A stretch of DNA of 64,000 nt from Anaeramoeba flamelloides (taxonomy: Eukaryota; Metamonada; Anaeramoebidae): NCBI GenBank assembly GCA_027625915.1, contig JANTQA010000008.1, forward strand, positions 4,109,001 to 4,173,000, given 5' to 3'. The notes under the pieces were generated by a model. It saw nothing but the letters and a program-made list of their open reading frames with translations, did not search any database and was not told where the DNA came from. Position 1 is the stretch's first letter, and each line of letters opens with the position of its first letter. This document shows, in pieces, positions 13,991 to 27,007 of the stretch. Both the position numbers and the translations under genes were made by a program.

Positions 13991-14121
13991 TGTCACAAGG
14001 AAGGCGTTTTGTCATTACGGCCAAAGATTACCAACATTAACAAGAAGAGCAATTTTCCAGAATTTAAATGTAATTATTTAGAATTCAAATATTGTCTTTT
14101 TTATTTTTTTATTTTTTATTA

Positions 14122-14315
14122 CAGTCAGTTCCACTTTTAAGGCACAAATTTCAACGGAATTTAAAGCACAAAAAAAAACTCAAATTAAGGCACATTTTTT
14201 GGATTCTATTAAAATAAATTGTAAAAAAAAAATTACAAATTTTGTGCCTTAATTTGATATTTTTTTGTGCCTTAAATTTCGTTGAAAGTTTGTGCCTTAA
14301 AAGTGGAACTGACGG
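14122..14315 (-). mobile_element. Palindromic MITE, family M1, with TA target duplication
   Basis: A near-perfect palindrome of about 194 bp flanked by TA (14120-14121 and 14316-14317). Arms read CAGTCAGTTCCACTTTTAAG and continue with two GGCACA-type blocks. The short asymmetric centre (TAAAATAAATTGTAAAA) gives orientation. TA duplication with CAGT ends is typical of Tc1/mariner-type non-autonomous elements. No coding capacity. Confidence 0.9.
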
Positions 14316-17047
14316 TATTGAATAGAGGATATATCGCAAGAAAGTCCTATTTTTGTATTTTTTTTCATGAATTCAAAAGAATTGAGTAAACTATTAGATT
14401 TTTATCTATTCTTTTGAATTCTGGAAAACCCCCGTTAGGGTTTTTTCATTTGAGAAATTAGAAGAAACTTAATTAAATATTCTTTCTATTCTTTTTTATA
14501 CAGTAAAACCTAGTCACTGCACAACACTCTTCAACACTTCCTCAAAACCAAAAGTTGTATTTGGATTTTTTATCCTATATTTAAAGTTATAGAGATTATG
14601 ACTCATAGAATAGATTTTCTTTAAAAAATGAAAAGAAAAATTATTTATTTCTAAAAAATTACTAAAAAAAAAAAAAAAAGAAAATAGTAAATGAGAGTAA
14701 AAAATAATAAAAAAAAGTAAATAATTCGTTGATAAGTTTTTTTTTTTGCAGAAATCAAGTGTTGAAAGGGTTAAATATTGGGATTTTTAAAATATTTTCT
14801 TAGTTAAAAAATGGAGAACAAATTAATTTAAGAATAATAATTTAATCACTGTTCAATTTTTTTTACAAATATAGAGATCACCGACACTAAAATTATCCAC
14901 TTTAATTTTCTTGACGATTTCTCAGCATTCTATCCCAAACGGGACTTTTTTTTTTTTTTCAAATAATTAAAAAAATAATCAATTATCAAAAATTTTGAAA
15001 AAATCTGGATTTTGTTTAGATTTTTGTTCTTTAACTAACCAATATCAAAAAGTATTAAAAGAAAAATAATTAAAGTTCCCATTGTATGAAAAAAATGTGG
15101 GAACAGGTAATTTTATAAAAATTAGCAGTGTTCGCCCTTAAAATAGTCATTTAAACACTTTATTAACTCATTAAAAATTTTGAAGAGGATTCTTCGTGTT
15201 TTTATAAAGGAAAATATGAAGTCGATCTTTTTTTTTTTTTAAATGTTGTAAATTACAACTTTGTTTCATTAAATAATAGATTGTATGTAAATTTAGGTAA
15301 AATTGTAAAATGCAAAATATATATGAATTGATCTGGAATATATTGTTGCGTGTTGTATAGGTGGTGTTGTCGTACAAAACCATTCAATTATAGATTCTGT
15401 AGGAAAGAAACAAATATCAAGAAGTTATAAAAAATTAAAAATTATTAGCTTTTAAAAGTTAAAATTGTATACTTTATAAAAAAAATAATTCTATTTTAAT
15501 TATGTAGAATAATAAATATTATATTTTTAAGACCTTTTTAACAGAATTATTTAATTCTGTTATATATTGAAATTTTTAATTTTTTAAAGAGAAATAATAA
15601 ATAAAAATTAAAAGTATTTTTTATCTATTCTTTATTATGTCGGAGAACTCAAATAATTTTTTTAATTAAGCTTAATTATTTTTTTTTCTTTTCTTTTTGT
15701 TTTTTTTTTTAATATTCTCAGTTTTGATAAGTTCTAATTTAAATTTTTACTTTTATTTTAACATTTTTAAATTGACTGGTAAATATACACTTTTAAAAAA
15801 AGACTTTTAATAAAAATAAAAATTGTACATTTACAATCAGTATCACTCTAAAGGTAAAAACTTTGAAAAACATTAAGGTATAAAAAAAAATCCCTAATGA
15901 ATTTTTAGAAATTCTTTTCATAGTAAAATAATTTTACAGATCAATAATTACGAAAAAGTATAACTTAATTCGAGAATTTTTAATTACATAAATTTTGGAA
16001 AAATTATTATCTTAAAAGTAGTAAAAATTATCATAATGATAATTTTAAAAGTAAAATACTATTTTGAATAAAGAAAATTTTCTGTCTACTTATTTTCAAT
16101 GAATTATCTATCTTCCCCTATTTTTTAGGCAACATCAAATAAAAGTAAAATTATGTATAGATTTATTGAATTGAATTCAATCATTTTTTTTTTACATTTT
16201 TTATTTTATTTTACTTATATTAAACTCAATATATAAACTCTTTTTTTTTTCAATCACTTTTAAATTTTAAAAATAAAAATTTAAATAAAAGATCCAAATA
16301 TCAACTGTTACAAATTAAAAACTCACTAAAAAATTATATAAAAAAATCTTATTTATTAAAATTTGTTGACTTAATTGCTTTGATAACCCACAAAGAACCC
16401 TCTTTTAATTAAAAGACAAAGAAAAGCTTAAAATTTTCAAAAAATGAATATTTTTTTCGAAAAATCGGTAAAAAACGACAATATTTAAACACTGAAAAAA
16501 GTCTTTTTTGGTTTTTAAAAAAGAGATAAAAAATACATTTTTATCGAATAAATACAACCCTCATAAAATCAAAATAATTGATGTTTTTTCTGTTACTATT
16601 ACATTCTGAAATCTAAAATTTGAAAAACTCAGGTTTCAGTACATTATCAAAAATTTTTCAAAAACATTTCAACTTTTACCCGTAAATTCTTGGAATTAAA
16701 AGATAGAAAAAATAGGTACTTTTTAAATATCTAAATAACAATAGTTAAATTCTGATTTATTATTATTATGGTTTCTATTTTGTGATTTGGAAAGATGGTT
16801 ATTTGAAAAATCTAAAACCTCAAAATACTTAAGGTGAGACTTGATAAAAATTTATTAATTTTATAGACTGTAATATTTACAACAACTTTGATAGATCAAT
16901 AAGAACCATTACAAACTTGTATAATTCGCTTTTAATAATGATATTCTTAAAATGTAGACAAATCTCTTATCAAAAGAACTCGTACATTATTCTTTCAACT
17001 TGTAACAAATATTTTCAAGATACAGAATCGTTTTTAAAGTTGGTCTC
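14316..17047. other. AT-rich spacer
   Basis: No gene found. Near 14369-14420 a short inverted repeat (GAATTCAAAAGAAT ... ATTCTTTTGAATTC) could form a hairpin. The rest is extremely AT-rich with many homopolymers. Confidence 0.6.
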
Positions 17048-17140
17048 TTGAATGGAAAAAAAATGCAGTTTAAAGATCATTACGGAGACCGAAATTTCTT
17101 CACAAGATATTTCTCTGTCATTTTTTTGATAAACCCTTTA

Positions 17141-20100
17141 ATGTCAAGTTTCGAAAAAAAAAAACAAGAAAGACTTCTTGTAATTTCATGGATAAGGAAT
17201 GTAACAAATCAAAAAATACCAACCAAGCCTAGTAAAGATCAATTGGTAAATATGTGCTGTAAAATTATCAGTATTATTCAACATGTGGAAAAAGTCAATT
17301 ATTCCGAGTAAGTTTCTTAATTCACCAACAAAATTGTGATCGTATTTTCTTTCTTTTCAAGTTTTACCAAATTGACTGATCTAAATCAAAAGTCTATTCA
17401 AGAAAGCAAATTAAATCTATCTGTATTCAATAATCAAAAAAAAAAACAGTTGATTTTTCTTTGTTGGCTTCGTGGGCTAGTTTACTTTGTTTTTTTACAA
17501 AATTTTTTATTGCACCCCAATCTCTTTGTGTTGTATTCTTGAATTTTCTAAAAGTGACCTACTGAAAAACTCAAGCCTACGACCATTTTAAAAAACAATC
17601 TGAAACTAGTGTTCATAAACTGTTAATTCAAAAGAGTTTGAAGTCCACAATATAACTATTTGTTTAAACACTTTTTTCAAATAACAAAAACGAAACAAAA
17701 AGAGGAATGAAAAAAGAAAAAGAGAAATCTTTCTTTTTGCAATTGTTTTTTACTAAGCATAAAATCCCAAACAACAAATTTTCTTTTAAAAAACTTAATT
17801 GACAATTGATCTTGGGATAATTGTTGTTGATGAAAATTAAGTTCTTCTGTTTTTTTTTCATGGCATGCCCAGAAAAATGAAACAGGATCAAGGAAATAAT
17901 ATCATTGAACTGTAAGTTAAACATACTGAAAGAATAAAAAGTGTGTAATAAACCGAAAATAGCTGGCGAAAATTGATATTCTTTCAACACTATTAAGCAA
18001 TCATTTTAAAAGGATCATTTTTTATATTTTTAAGGGGATCCTGTAATGAATTTCAAATCTACAATCAAAATTTAAGGCTTCCAATCCCTGAATAATGAAA
18101 AAAGATTATCTTCCGTTGAGTGTGATTACATCTGATTTTGGTTCTTAGCTGATTAATACTCGACTTATTATGAATTTTAATAGAGGTTAAAAATGAATTT
18201 ATTTTTCTTGATCTTTTTGGAAATCGGAATCAAGAGTGTAAGATTAATAAATTTGGAAATAATTCATAAAAAAAGGTGATTTGTGGGTTGTGAAACGAAC
18301 TTTTTATTTCGGTTTGGTTTTATTTGGAGCTTTTTAAATATTTTTTTTTTGAGGTAATTGAGTAAAAGGGAAATAAATATTTTAATTTACAATCCAAAAA
18401 TCTAAATTTTTTTTAATAAATATCTAACCTAACTATATAGTAAGACTCTTCGGTTTGGATTTCGGAAAAATTAAAAATAAATTTCATTTTTTAACAAACA
18501 AATAAAATTCATAACAAGTCCAAGTATGATCAGCTAAGAACCAAAATAACAAGTCTTCACTCCTAATAGAAGATAACCCTTTTTTCATTATCCAGGAACC
18601 TTGATCCGTAATAAGATATGGATTTTTTTACATGTATAAATAGATTATTTGAAAAGTAAACCAGATTATAACCGTTTTAAATAAATGAGTCAGATAAGTT
18701 TTTAAAAGTCTAACTCAGATTGCTTAAAAGAGTAAGTCAAACTGTTTGTCAACACTTTTGAAAACTCTTATTCCTCACTTTTTGTAAATGGTTGTAATTT
18801 CAAAATTCAAATTTTTTCTTAATAATACAAAGTTTTTTTTTTTTGATAATTTGTTACTATTTCATTTCAGATAAAACAGTAGTATTGTGGTGTTCCAAAT
18901 ATTTTTGATTCTTTTAATAGCATGATACTAACTCTAGAAATTTCTTCAAATTATTTTTATCAACTTTCATTTCAAAAAATCAAAATTTTTTTTTAAACAT
19001 CACATTCACGTATTAATATGATCTTACTTTTGATAATCCTGGGAAAATTTTATCTTAAATTTAAAACGTTCCTTTGAAGAAATAACTTGTTTCACCGGAG
19101 CTAAATAAATAATATATTCAAAATAAAAGTTCATATAAGTTTTTCGATTTGAGAAAATGTTGACATGGAAAAAAATAAACATAAACAATAAAAAATGAAA
19201 ATTTTATTTCTTATTTTTTAAAAATAAACTAAAATTCAAAATTTCTCATACAATTAAAACAGTCCAAACAATCACAATAAAATTTCATTCAAATTGGTAA
19301 TAATTTTCATTTTTGAAAAATATGAAAATCATTTTTTTCATCTTTTCATTTTTTGTTTTCATTTTATTTTTTGAATTATGTAATTTGTTTCGTTCGATCG
19401 AAATATTTTTTTCAACTATTGATATTATTTTAAAGTTGAGTTGTTCAAAATATAAGAACTTAAATAAAATTAGTTGATGATATCTAATTATTTGATCGAT
19501 CAATAATCCTAATAGAATTTTTACAAATTTAGAAATATATTTTTTTTGTTTTGCTCTCTCCAAAATTTTTAACACACCGATAATTTATTAGTATTGATAA
19601 TTATTTGTTTTTGTGTTTTGTGATTATTGTAATTTATAAACAATTATTAACATTACAATTAGTGGATGGTTCTAATTTGGTATTTCTTCGAGAATTGATT
19701 AAATAAAATTTTTTTTTTTTCAAAAATTGAATTTTGGTTTAATAAAAAATTTTGAATTGGAGTTGATATTTTTTTCAAAATTATTTTTTAAATGATGGTT
19801 TTTTTGGTTTTAAAAACAAAAATTAAAATTTTCAATTCTGTCATCGAATATGTCATTAAGAATACATTTTTTCACATTTTTCTTTTATTCTTTTTTTCTA
19901 TTTTTCATTTTTTTTTTAAAGTTTTTTTTTATTTCAAGATCTATGAGCACTTGGCTAAAAACATTTTATTCTAAAGTTACTGAAACAGTGAAAATGGTTT
20001 GTAAAAAAATCATATTGGTTTCTATTGGAATTTTATTTGATTCTTCAATTGAAGATCAAAATGAAATATGTTGTATTTCTCGATTTTCTTCCCCTAAGAA

Positions 20101-21887
20101 TTATATTTTTTCAATTTTTAAGAAAATCTATTGATTTATTTTGATTTTATTTCATAAACATACCAACTATTCATGTTGTATATTATTTTACTTATTTTTT
20201 ATTTTTTCTTTAAAGGTTAATTATAAAAAATAATTGATATTTGGAAAAAAAATTTTGGCTTCTTTGATAGTAATAAAGTTTATTTTAAAACTTTTTCATC
20301 AAATTACTCTAAAAAATCCCTTAGAAATATTATTGAACAAAAAGTTATTGAATTATTTTACAAAATACCACTATTACAAATTAACAATTTTTTGAATTTT
20401 TTTTTTATTATTCCTTTTCCAAATCAAAAAATAGAAACTCGAAATAATAGTATACTAGTTTTTAAAAATTACTATTTAGAACTCTCTAAAAGTAACCATT
20501 CTTTAAATTTTTTAAATTTCAAGATTTAACTCAATAATCATCAACATAAAAATCCAAAGATTGATTACACAAAGTTTCCTTTTCTCTGAAACTATTTGCA
20601 TTTTAAATATATTTCCAATATGTCTGAAATAATTTGTCAAGCAGATCTATTGGTTAATTATTTAATTTTTTTTATAAAAAAAACAAATTTTTTAGAACAA
20701 AATACATTTTAAGACAAATTCAAGAAAGATATTTTGAAACTTTTAAGTCTTGAAAATTGATATTTCATCCTTTAAATTTGTCACAAAATGCAGATTTTTT
20801 TCAAAAATTGTTGAAATATTTTCACTAACACAAACATCATTTTTAATTGATGAGATCATCTTTTAATCCTATTTTTTAATAATCAAAATTTTTATAGACA
20901 TTTGAACCATGGTAGAACTAATATATTTTTTGTTCAATAACAACATACTTTAATTCTAGACTTCTCTGTGATAGATACTAATCCATTAACATAAAATTAA
21001 TGCTAAAAACAAAAATGAAAATTTTATTCTAAAACATCTTAAATGAAAGTAAAAAAAAAAATCAATTTTTATAACTACTGATTGAATAGTTCAATTTTGT
21101 ATTTTTTTACAAAAAATATGGTGATAAATAAAAAGGGGGGAATTGTTTTGAATGTTAATTTTTAAAAAAAAAACACAATAGAATCTCAAAAATAAATTTA
21201 GAATTACTAATTTACTCAAAATTACAAAATATATTAACAGGTCCATTGAATTCCAAAAACTATTCCGAACCCAGTATGATATTTAATAATTTTGTAAAAT
21301 TTTTATATGTATTTTTTTTTTTAAAGAATGTCACATAACTTTTCTATTTTTTTGGATAAATTGATAAAATTTGTGAAATTCTCAAAAAAATACTTTGAAA
21401 ACTAAAAATATTAATTATCAAAAAAGAATCCATATATTAATAACTTGTTCTTATTTTTAATTTTGAAGTTAAATATTAAAAAAATATTTTTAAAACAAGT
21501 ACCACAATTGCCCTAAATGATATATGTACATATATATTTATTGTTTTTCATATTATATAAATTCTTTAATTTTTATAGTTCAATTTTGGAAGAAAAATTA
21601 ATTTCAATTTTTGATTGGTGTGAAAAATTTCAAGTTATTTTACCTTTATCTTATTCCATTTCTTCGTTGCTCCAAACAAAAAAAATTGAAAAAATTATTC
21701 ATTTAATATATTTAATTGCAACAAATGCCGAGAATAATGGTTTTATTCCAAAAATATCTTCAGCCGTTCCTATCAAATTAAAAAATAATTATAACCAGAA
21801 AAAATTAAAAACAACTAGATTCACTGATTTAACCCCCAAAAAAATTGTCAACAATAATGATAATAACAATATAAATAATAATAAAAA

Positions 21888-21919
<32 letters not shown>

Positions 21920-21942
21920 ACAACAACAACAGCAGCAGCAGC

Positions 21943-22019
<77 letters not shown>

Positions 22020-23713
22020 AAATGACTATGAAAATGAAAATAATAATGTCGGTAAGAATAACTATAATGAAAAATATAGTAATAGTGATGATAATATTAA
22101 TAATTTTAGAAAGCAAAATGATGAATTATTTGTTAAAAAGCAAGAGATATGTTTGACTGAAGAATCAAAAGCACAACTAATTAATATTCATTTAAAAAAA
22201 TATATGAATTTCGAGAACAAAATCCAAATGAATTATTTTTCGATTTTTAATTTAAATGGCACACCTTCAATTTTGCAAAGAAATGATCATTTTCCATTTG
22301 ATTATAAAAATTGTTCATATTCTTCTTTAATTATTAACAACAATACAAAAAAGAATTTCAATGATCAGTTAAACTTACAAATAAGTAAATTTTTAGATAA
22401 GGGCAAAAAAATGTTTCAAATATTTAGAATTGTCAATAAAACGAAAAAAAAAATTACACAGAAAAGGAATCGGGAAAAGGAAAATAAATATGATTTAAAT
22501 AATAAAATGTTAGTGCCAATTTATTTTATTATAACAAAAAATAAGTTTATTCTTCAAGAAATAATCCAAAATTCTAACCATAGAAATAAAAAATTACAAA
22601 ATATTAAAATTAAATCTATTAAAAAAAAATCCATTCATTATTCTAAAACACAAAAGATCTTTTTACATCCATTCTATTTAAAATCATTTATTATTATTTT
22701 AGAAAATGGAAATAAATTGTTATTTAAATGTAAAAGTTCAGTTTCACGAGATTTGTTATGTAATACGTTTATTGCTTTTAAACGGGCGTTTTTAGAACCT
22801 GGAAAAAATAATACATTTCATTCAAATATTACAATTTTATCACCATTGAAAATTCTACAAAATCTGATTGTTTCTAATTTAAATAAATCTAAATTTCGAT
22901 ATATTTCAAGTGAGCAAGTAGTAAATGACGGTAACAATATAAATATCGGTTTTGGTGATAATGATGAAGATGGTAGTGATATTTTTAATGGAAACAAAGA
23001 TGACAAATGTAATAATGATGATGATCAAGATGATCATATTAAAAATATACATGGAATTGATTTATTAAATTCATTTTATGAACCAATTGGAAGTTGTAAC
23101 ATCATTCTATTTAAGGATCATTTCACATTTCAATTTAATAATGTCATAAAACTAGAAAGAATTTATTCCATTTATTCAAATATTTTTTTAAATAATTTCA
23201 ATATAATTAGATTTAATTTGGATGAAAATTTTTTTATTTTTTTAAATATTAAGACAAAATCAAAAAAAACTGAATTTATTAGTGAATTTAAAAAATATAA
23301 ATTAAATTATTTAAAATATTATTTTGAAAATACTATTAATTTTGAAACCAAAATAATTGATACTAATTTAACTAATACCAAGGCAACTTTTATTATTCGT
23401 GATTTTGGATTTCAAATAAAAACAAAATCTAATTCTTTAAATTGTGATTATTATCCTGGAAACAATTTAACAATCAATGGCAAAATAATAGACATCATTT
23501 TGGGTAATGGTTATGGGAAAATAAAATTATTGTTTTTTTCAATTTATCAAATCAAACAATTTATTCAAATTTTTTTAAATAAACAAAATCGTTTTTTATC
23601 ATTAGCAACAAGTGGTTCTTTTCGAAAATTTAATATTAATACCAATAATTTGATTTTAAAAATTTTTTTAACTCAAAATTATATTTCTTATACAAACCAA
23701 AATGTTTTTTACT
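17141..23713 (+). CDS. CH-domain and PH-like protein, proposed join(17141..17307, 21579..23713)
   Basis: The proposed first exon starts MSSFEKKKQERLLVISWIRN and contains SKDQLVNMCCKIISIIQ, which resembles the N-terminal half of a calponin-homology (CH) domain (calponin: REWIEGVTG ... KDGIILCEFINKL). It ends at a canonical GTAAGT donor (17308) in phase 2. The second exon starts after TTTTATAG (21578), also needing two bases, and supplies SILEEKLISIFDWCEKFQVI ... IIHLIYLIATNAENNG, like the C-terminal half of a CH domain. After an AAC-coded poly-Asn run come PH-like segments: HPFYLKSFIIILENGNKLLF with a helix around residues RDLLCNTFIAFKRAF, and at least two more units. CH domains bind actin and PH domains bind lipids or proteins. 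ATG 17048 in the same frame is an alternative start. A second phase-compatible acceptor exists at 17362. The ORF closes at 23713, just before an AAT repeat. Confidence 0.55.
18070..18615. mobile_element. Fold-back element, family R2 (copy 1)
   Basis: Two arms of about 240 bp are inverted around a centre near 18350. The left arm has CAATCCCTGAATAATG, AAAAAAGATTATCTT and TTTTGGTTCTTAGCTGAT. The right arm has the complements ATCAGCTAAGAACCAAAA and AAGATAACCC. The left end reads TTAAGG. It is the same family as 56090-56655, where both ends abut TTAA. No ORF of its own. Confidence 0.8.
19941..20134 (+). CDS. Unassigned small ORF (64 codons)
   Basis: It reads MSTWLKTFYSKVTETVKMVC and continues to an Ile/Lys-rich end. 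I do not recognise it. The amino-acid mix is more protein-like than most chance ORFs in this window, and an AG precedes it (TTTCAAG at about 19934), so it may be an exon of the surrounding CH-PH gene. It may also be chance. Confidence 0.2.
20230..21300 (+). repeat. Dispersed repeat of about 1.07 kb, family R3 (copy 1)
   Basis: It is similar throughout to about 28800-29860. Landmarks in order: AATATTATTGA followed by a TATTGAATTATTTTACAAA block; a stretch near TTTAGAACTCTCTAAAAGTAA; AATGCAGATTTTTTTC; TCAATAACAACATACTTTAA; and an end near GGTCCATTGAATTCC. No long ORF in either copy. Origin unknown. Boundaries are approximate. Confidence 0.6.
21885..22019 (+). repeat. AAC/AGC triplet microsatellite inside coding sequence
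   Basis: About 45 AAC-type triplets, interspersed at the 5' end with AGC, encode a poly-Asn/Ser run in the CH-PH protein between the CH domain and the first PH-like unit. Confidence 0.9.
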
Positions 23714-23716
23714 AAA

Positions 23717-23813
<97 letters not shown>

Positions 23814-26194
23814 TGAATATGAATAATAATAATAGGAATAATAGTAGTAATAGCAGTAGTAAAAAAATGAAAACGAGTGAAAGGAAAGAAAATACAAAGA
23901 TAAAAAAGAATAAAGTAAAAGCTATAAAGTTTTATAGATTTTATACTAAAAAGTCTAAAATTTTATTTTCAAATAATAAACAAAAGAAGAAGAATTTAGT
24001 AAATATAATTTTAAATAGTAATAAAAAAATTAGTTTTCATTTTGATTCTTTAAAAAAACAAGGAAAATTTATTAAATATTTTCAAACAATTTCTTTACAG
24101 CATAAAGGATTTATTAAATTGTATTATATTAACAAATTGTTTGGAAATAATTCAAATAATTTCAATCAATTAATAAATAATTTCCATATTTCTTTACATA
24201 ATTTAATTAATTTAAATAAAATTAGAATTGATGGAATATTAAGCTTAACCCCAAAATTTATTATATTAACTACCAGTGATAATAAGCTGTGGAAATTTAA
24301 ACTATATAAAATCAAACTTTGCGCAATCCAATCCAATTTATTAGAAATAATCCCACAAAAAAATCATTTAATATTAATATCCTTTAATAGCCCTGTTGAG
24401 AAATCTAACTTTATTTGGAAATTTGGACAGTATAAGCGTTTAACTGAACCGAAATATTTAATAAATTCAACTAGATTTAATGTTTTTTGTTCTTTGTTTG
24501 ATAATACAGACATGGACCAAAATAAAAAAAATAAGGTTAATGATGAGAATGTTGTAAAAAAAGAAGAAAATAATAATAATAATATCAAAGAATTGGGAAT
24601 GATCCAATTAAAATTAAATGAAAAATGTTTAAAAATAATTGGAAATTCCATACAAACAAAACTTTTATATAAAAATATTATTGTAGTAATAAACCCAAAG
24701 AATTTTTTTGAATGCTTTTTTTATTTGGATGAAAAGCATAAACTTATAATAAAATTTCAGGATAAAACCTTAAGAGAAGAATTTTTTCAAATGATCAATT
24801 GGCTAGTTAAATTTGGAAAATCACACAAATATAAAAGATTTATGAAAAACTTTGATGAATATAAATTAAAGAATCCAAATCTTCAAAAAATAGAAACTGA
24901 TTCTAATCTTAAAATTGTTAGAGATGATGTTGATGATAATGATAAAAATGAGAGTTATGATGTAAAAAAGGGGGGTGATGAAATTAATGATGAATTAAAA
25001 TATACAAAAACTAAACAAACATTTCCAATAACAATTTTGGATAGCAATTTAAATGAAATTGAAAGGGGTGGGATTTATATAAATTTATTTAACCAAATCA
25101 TTATTTTTTATTTTTTCAAAAATAAAAATCACATTTTTATTAACGATATTGATGAGTTGATATTAAGTTTAGCTGATAAAAGAAATAATATATATCAAAT
25201 TAATAACCTTGAAGAAATCCAAATCATTTTTTCAATAAGTTCACAATATGATTCTCAAAAATTTCTTTCTGCCTTTCATAAATTAAAATTATACATTAAA
25301 CAAAAAGATCAAAAATTTTCTTTACAAAGACAAAATAGAATTTTGCAATTTAAAAGCAAATTGGTAAATCAAAAAAATTTTTTAAATTCAAAACAAAAAA
25401 TCCAATTAAATGAAAAAAATAAAACGAATAAAATAAATGCCTTTCAATTCAAGAAAGATCTGAATAGCAAAAAAAATATAAAAAAAAATCATAATATCAA
25501 CAATAATACAAATGAATTTATTCGTGAAGATAATCAAAAAACAAACAGAGGAGGGGGTGAATACGATAAAAATATTGTACAAGACGAAGGTGGGGTCAAT
25601 AAAAATAAATTTGACAACATCCAGTCAAAGTTGTTAGTTATCGATGTAGAATATTTAAATAGAATTGATGAACTCATTTCCCAAGGTTCAATTATAGTTG
25701 ATATCGAAAGATTTCAAATTATTTTAACTGGTTATCACGAGCAGAATGATATAATACTAAACGATTTGACAAATTTAAAAATTATGTTTAATCATGAAAG
25801 ACAGTTATATGCTAGATTATTCTTCAATGATTATGCTTATACCTTAAAATTTTTTTCATTAAAAGATAAAATTAATTTTGCTCAAGCAATCACCACAACA
25901 AAACGGCTTTTTTCATTAAATAATAAGAACGATAAGACAATAAATAATCAGTCTAATAATATACATTACAATGAAGAAGATGGAAGTGAAAGCGATATAG
26001 ACTCGGATTCGAGTTCTGGTTCCAGTTCTGAATCTGTGTCTGATTCGGAATCTGTTTCAAGCTCGGACCCGGTATCTAGTTCCAGATCCAGTCCCGTCTC
26101 TAGTTCTAATCCTGAGTCTATACACGAGTATGACTACACTTCTAGTTCTGATTCTAATTCAGAAAATCAAAGTGGTGATGGATTAAAAAATTAA
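23702..26194 (+). CDS. PH-like repeat protein, probable continuation of the CH-PH gene in another frame
   Basis: The 830-codon ORF overlaps the end of the preceding ORF by 12 bases in a different frame. Its first part is an AAT-coded poly-Asn run. The rest repeats the pattern of the upstream protein: beta-rich PH-like segments ending in an amphipathic helix, for example GILSLTPKFIILTTSDNKLW, KNHLILISFNSPVEKSNFIW, and ISSQYDSQKFLSAFHKLKLY. It closes with a Ser/Asp/Glu-rich tail. The same composition, direction and fold pattern suggest one original protein of at least 1,500 residues. Alternatives are two adjacent genes, an intron across the repeat, a slippage mutation, or a sequencing indel. 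No upstream promoter space exists, which argues against an independent gene. Function unknown; PH-like folds bind phosphoinositides or proteins. Confidence 0.6.
23719..23812 (+). repeat. AAT triplet microsatellite at the frame junction
   Basis: About 31 uninterrupted AAT units. In the downstream ORF frame it encodes Asn; in the upstream frame it gives TAA stops. Pure repeats of this length are prone to length change. Confidence 0.95.
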
Positions 26195-26807
26195 TAACAG
26201 CCAAATTATATCCATATATATTTCAAAAAAATAAGGAAAAACAATTAATTTTTTTTTGTAATTTGTCACATTAGAAAAGTATAGTTTTTATTAACTTTCT
26301 ACAAATCAATACGATCTAATCTCAAAAGTGATCAAAGTTACAAATAATAAAACTGTTTTCTCTTATTAATCGGGTATTTGGAACAGGTGTAAAAATTTTT
26401 GCAATCCGTGATAAATCATGATGTTTTGAATGGGTCTGAAGAAAGGAAATATTAGAACTCAAAGTTATGAATATATGTCTTTTTTTTTTTTTTTTTCTTT
26501 TTTTCCGACTTTGAGTTGGGTGGGTTTTGGATACTCTGAAAATAAATTTCCTGTAATGCACTTTTTAAAAAAAGTGTGATGTATTTATTTTTTTTCGTTT
26601 TATTATCTTTTTTTTGTGAAGTTCAATAGAGAAAAAGAATTATTAAAATTTCTAACAGAAAAATCAATTTGATTCATCTTGATAATCCTAAAAATGTGCT
26701 CTGAAAATCAAATAAACTATCAAAATTTTGAATATTTTGGTAATATTAAAAAATATTCAACTCAACCAAGTAAAAAGATTTTAGATTATATCAAAAATTT
26801 CACAATA

Positions 26808-27007
26808 CAGTCAGTTTCACTTTTAAGGCACAAACTTTCAACGAAATTTAAGGCACAAAAAAATCTCAAATTAAGGCACAAAATTTGTAAATTTTTTTTT
26901 TTTTACAATTTATTTTTACTAGAATTTGAATTTTGTGCCTTAATTTGAGATTTTTATTGTGCCTTAAATTTCGTTGAAAGTTTGTGTCTTAAAAGTGGAA
27001 CTGGCTG
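26808..27007 (+). mobile_element. Palindromic MITE, family M1
   Basis: 200 bp, flanked by TA (26806-26807, 27008-27009). Arms start CAGTCAGTTTCACTTTTAAG. The centre is in the orientation TTTTTACAATTTATTTTTACTAG, opposite to the 29037 and 30122 copies. Confidence 0.92.

Larger units (their letters stand above)
9502..14121. other. AT-rich spacer upstream of Sin3
   Basis: It holds the Sin3 promoter side. A family R5 repeat lies at about 11845-12060. Two unassigned plus-strand ORFs lie here: 10571-10777 (68 codons) and 11497-11841 (114 codons, GTG start). Neither shows a family motif and both are low-complexity Lys/Phe/Ile. About 12780-12850 is slightly richer in GC, without an ORF. A copy of the R1-tail repeat starts near 13855. 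I see no confident gene here. Confidence 0.5.
17308..21578 (+). other. Proposed 4.3 kb intron of the CH-PH gene, filled with repeats
   Basis: It contains the R2 fold-back element (about 18070-18615), an R1-tail fragment (about 19240-19330) and the R3 repeat (about 20230-21300). A plus-strand ORF at about 19941-20134 reads MSTWLKTFYSKVTETVKMVC and has a fair codon mix; it could be a small gene or exon. A second acceptor at 17361 would open a reading frame of 60 codons (FTKLTDLNQKSIQESKLNLS...). Confidence 0.45.

Noticed and set aside
21789-22116. Poly-Leu and poly-Val ORFs on the minus strand
   Set aside because: They are antisense readings of the AAC microsatellite.
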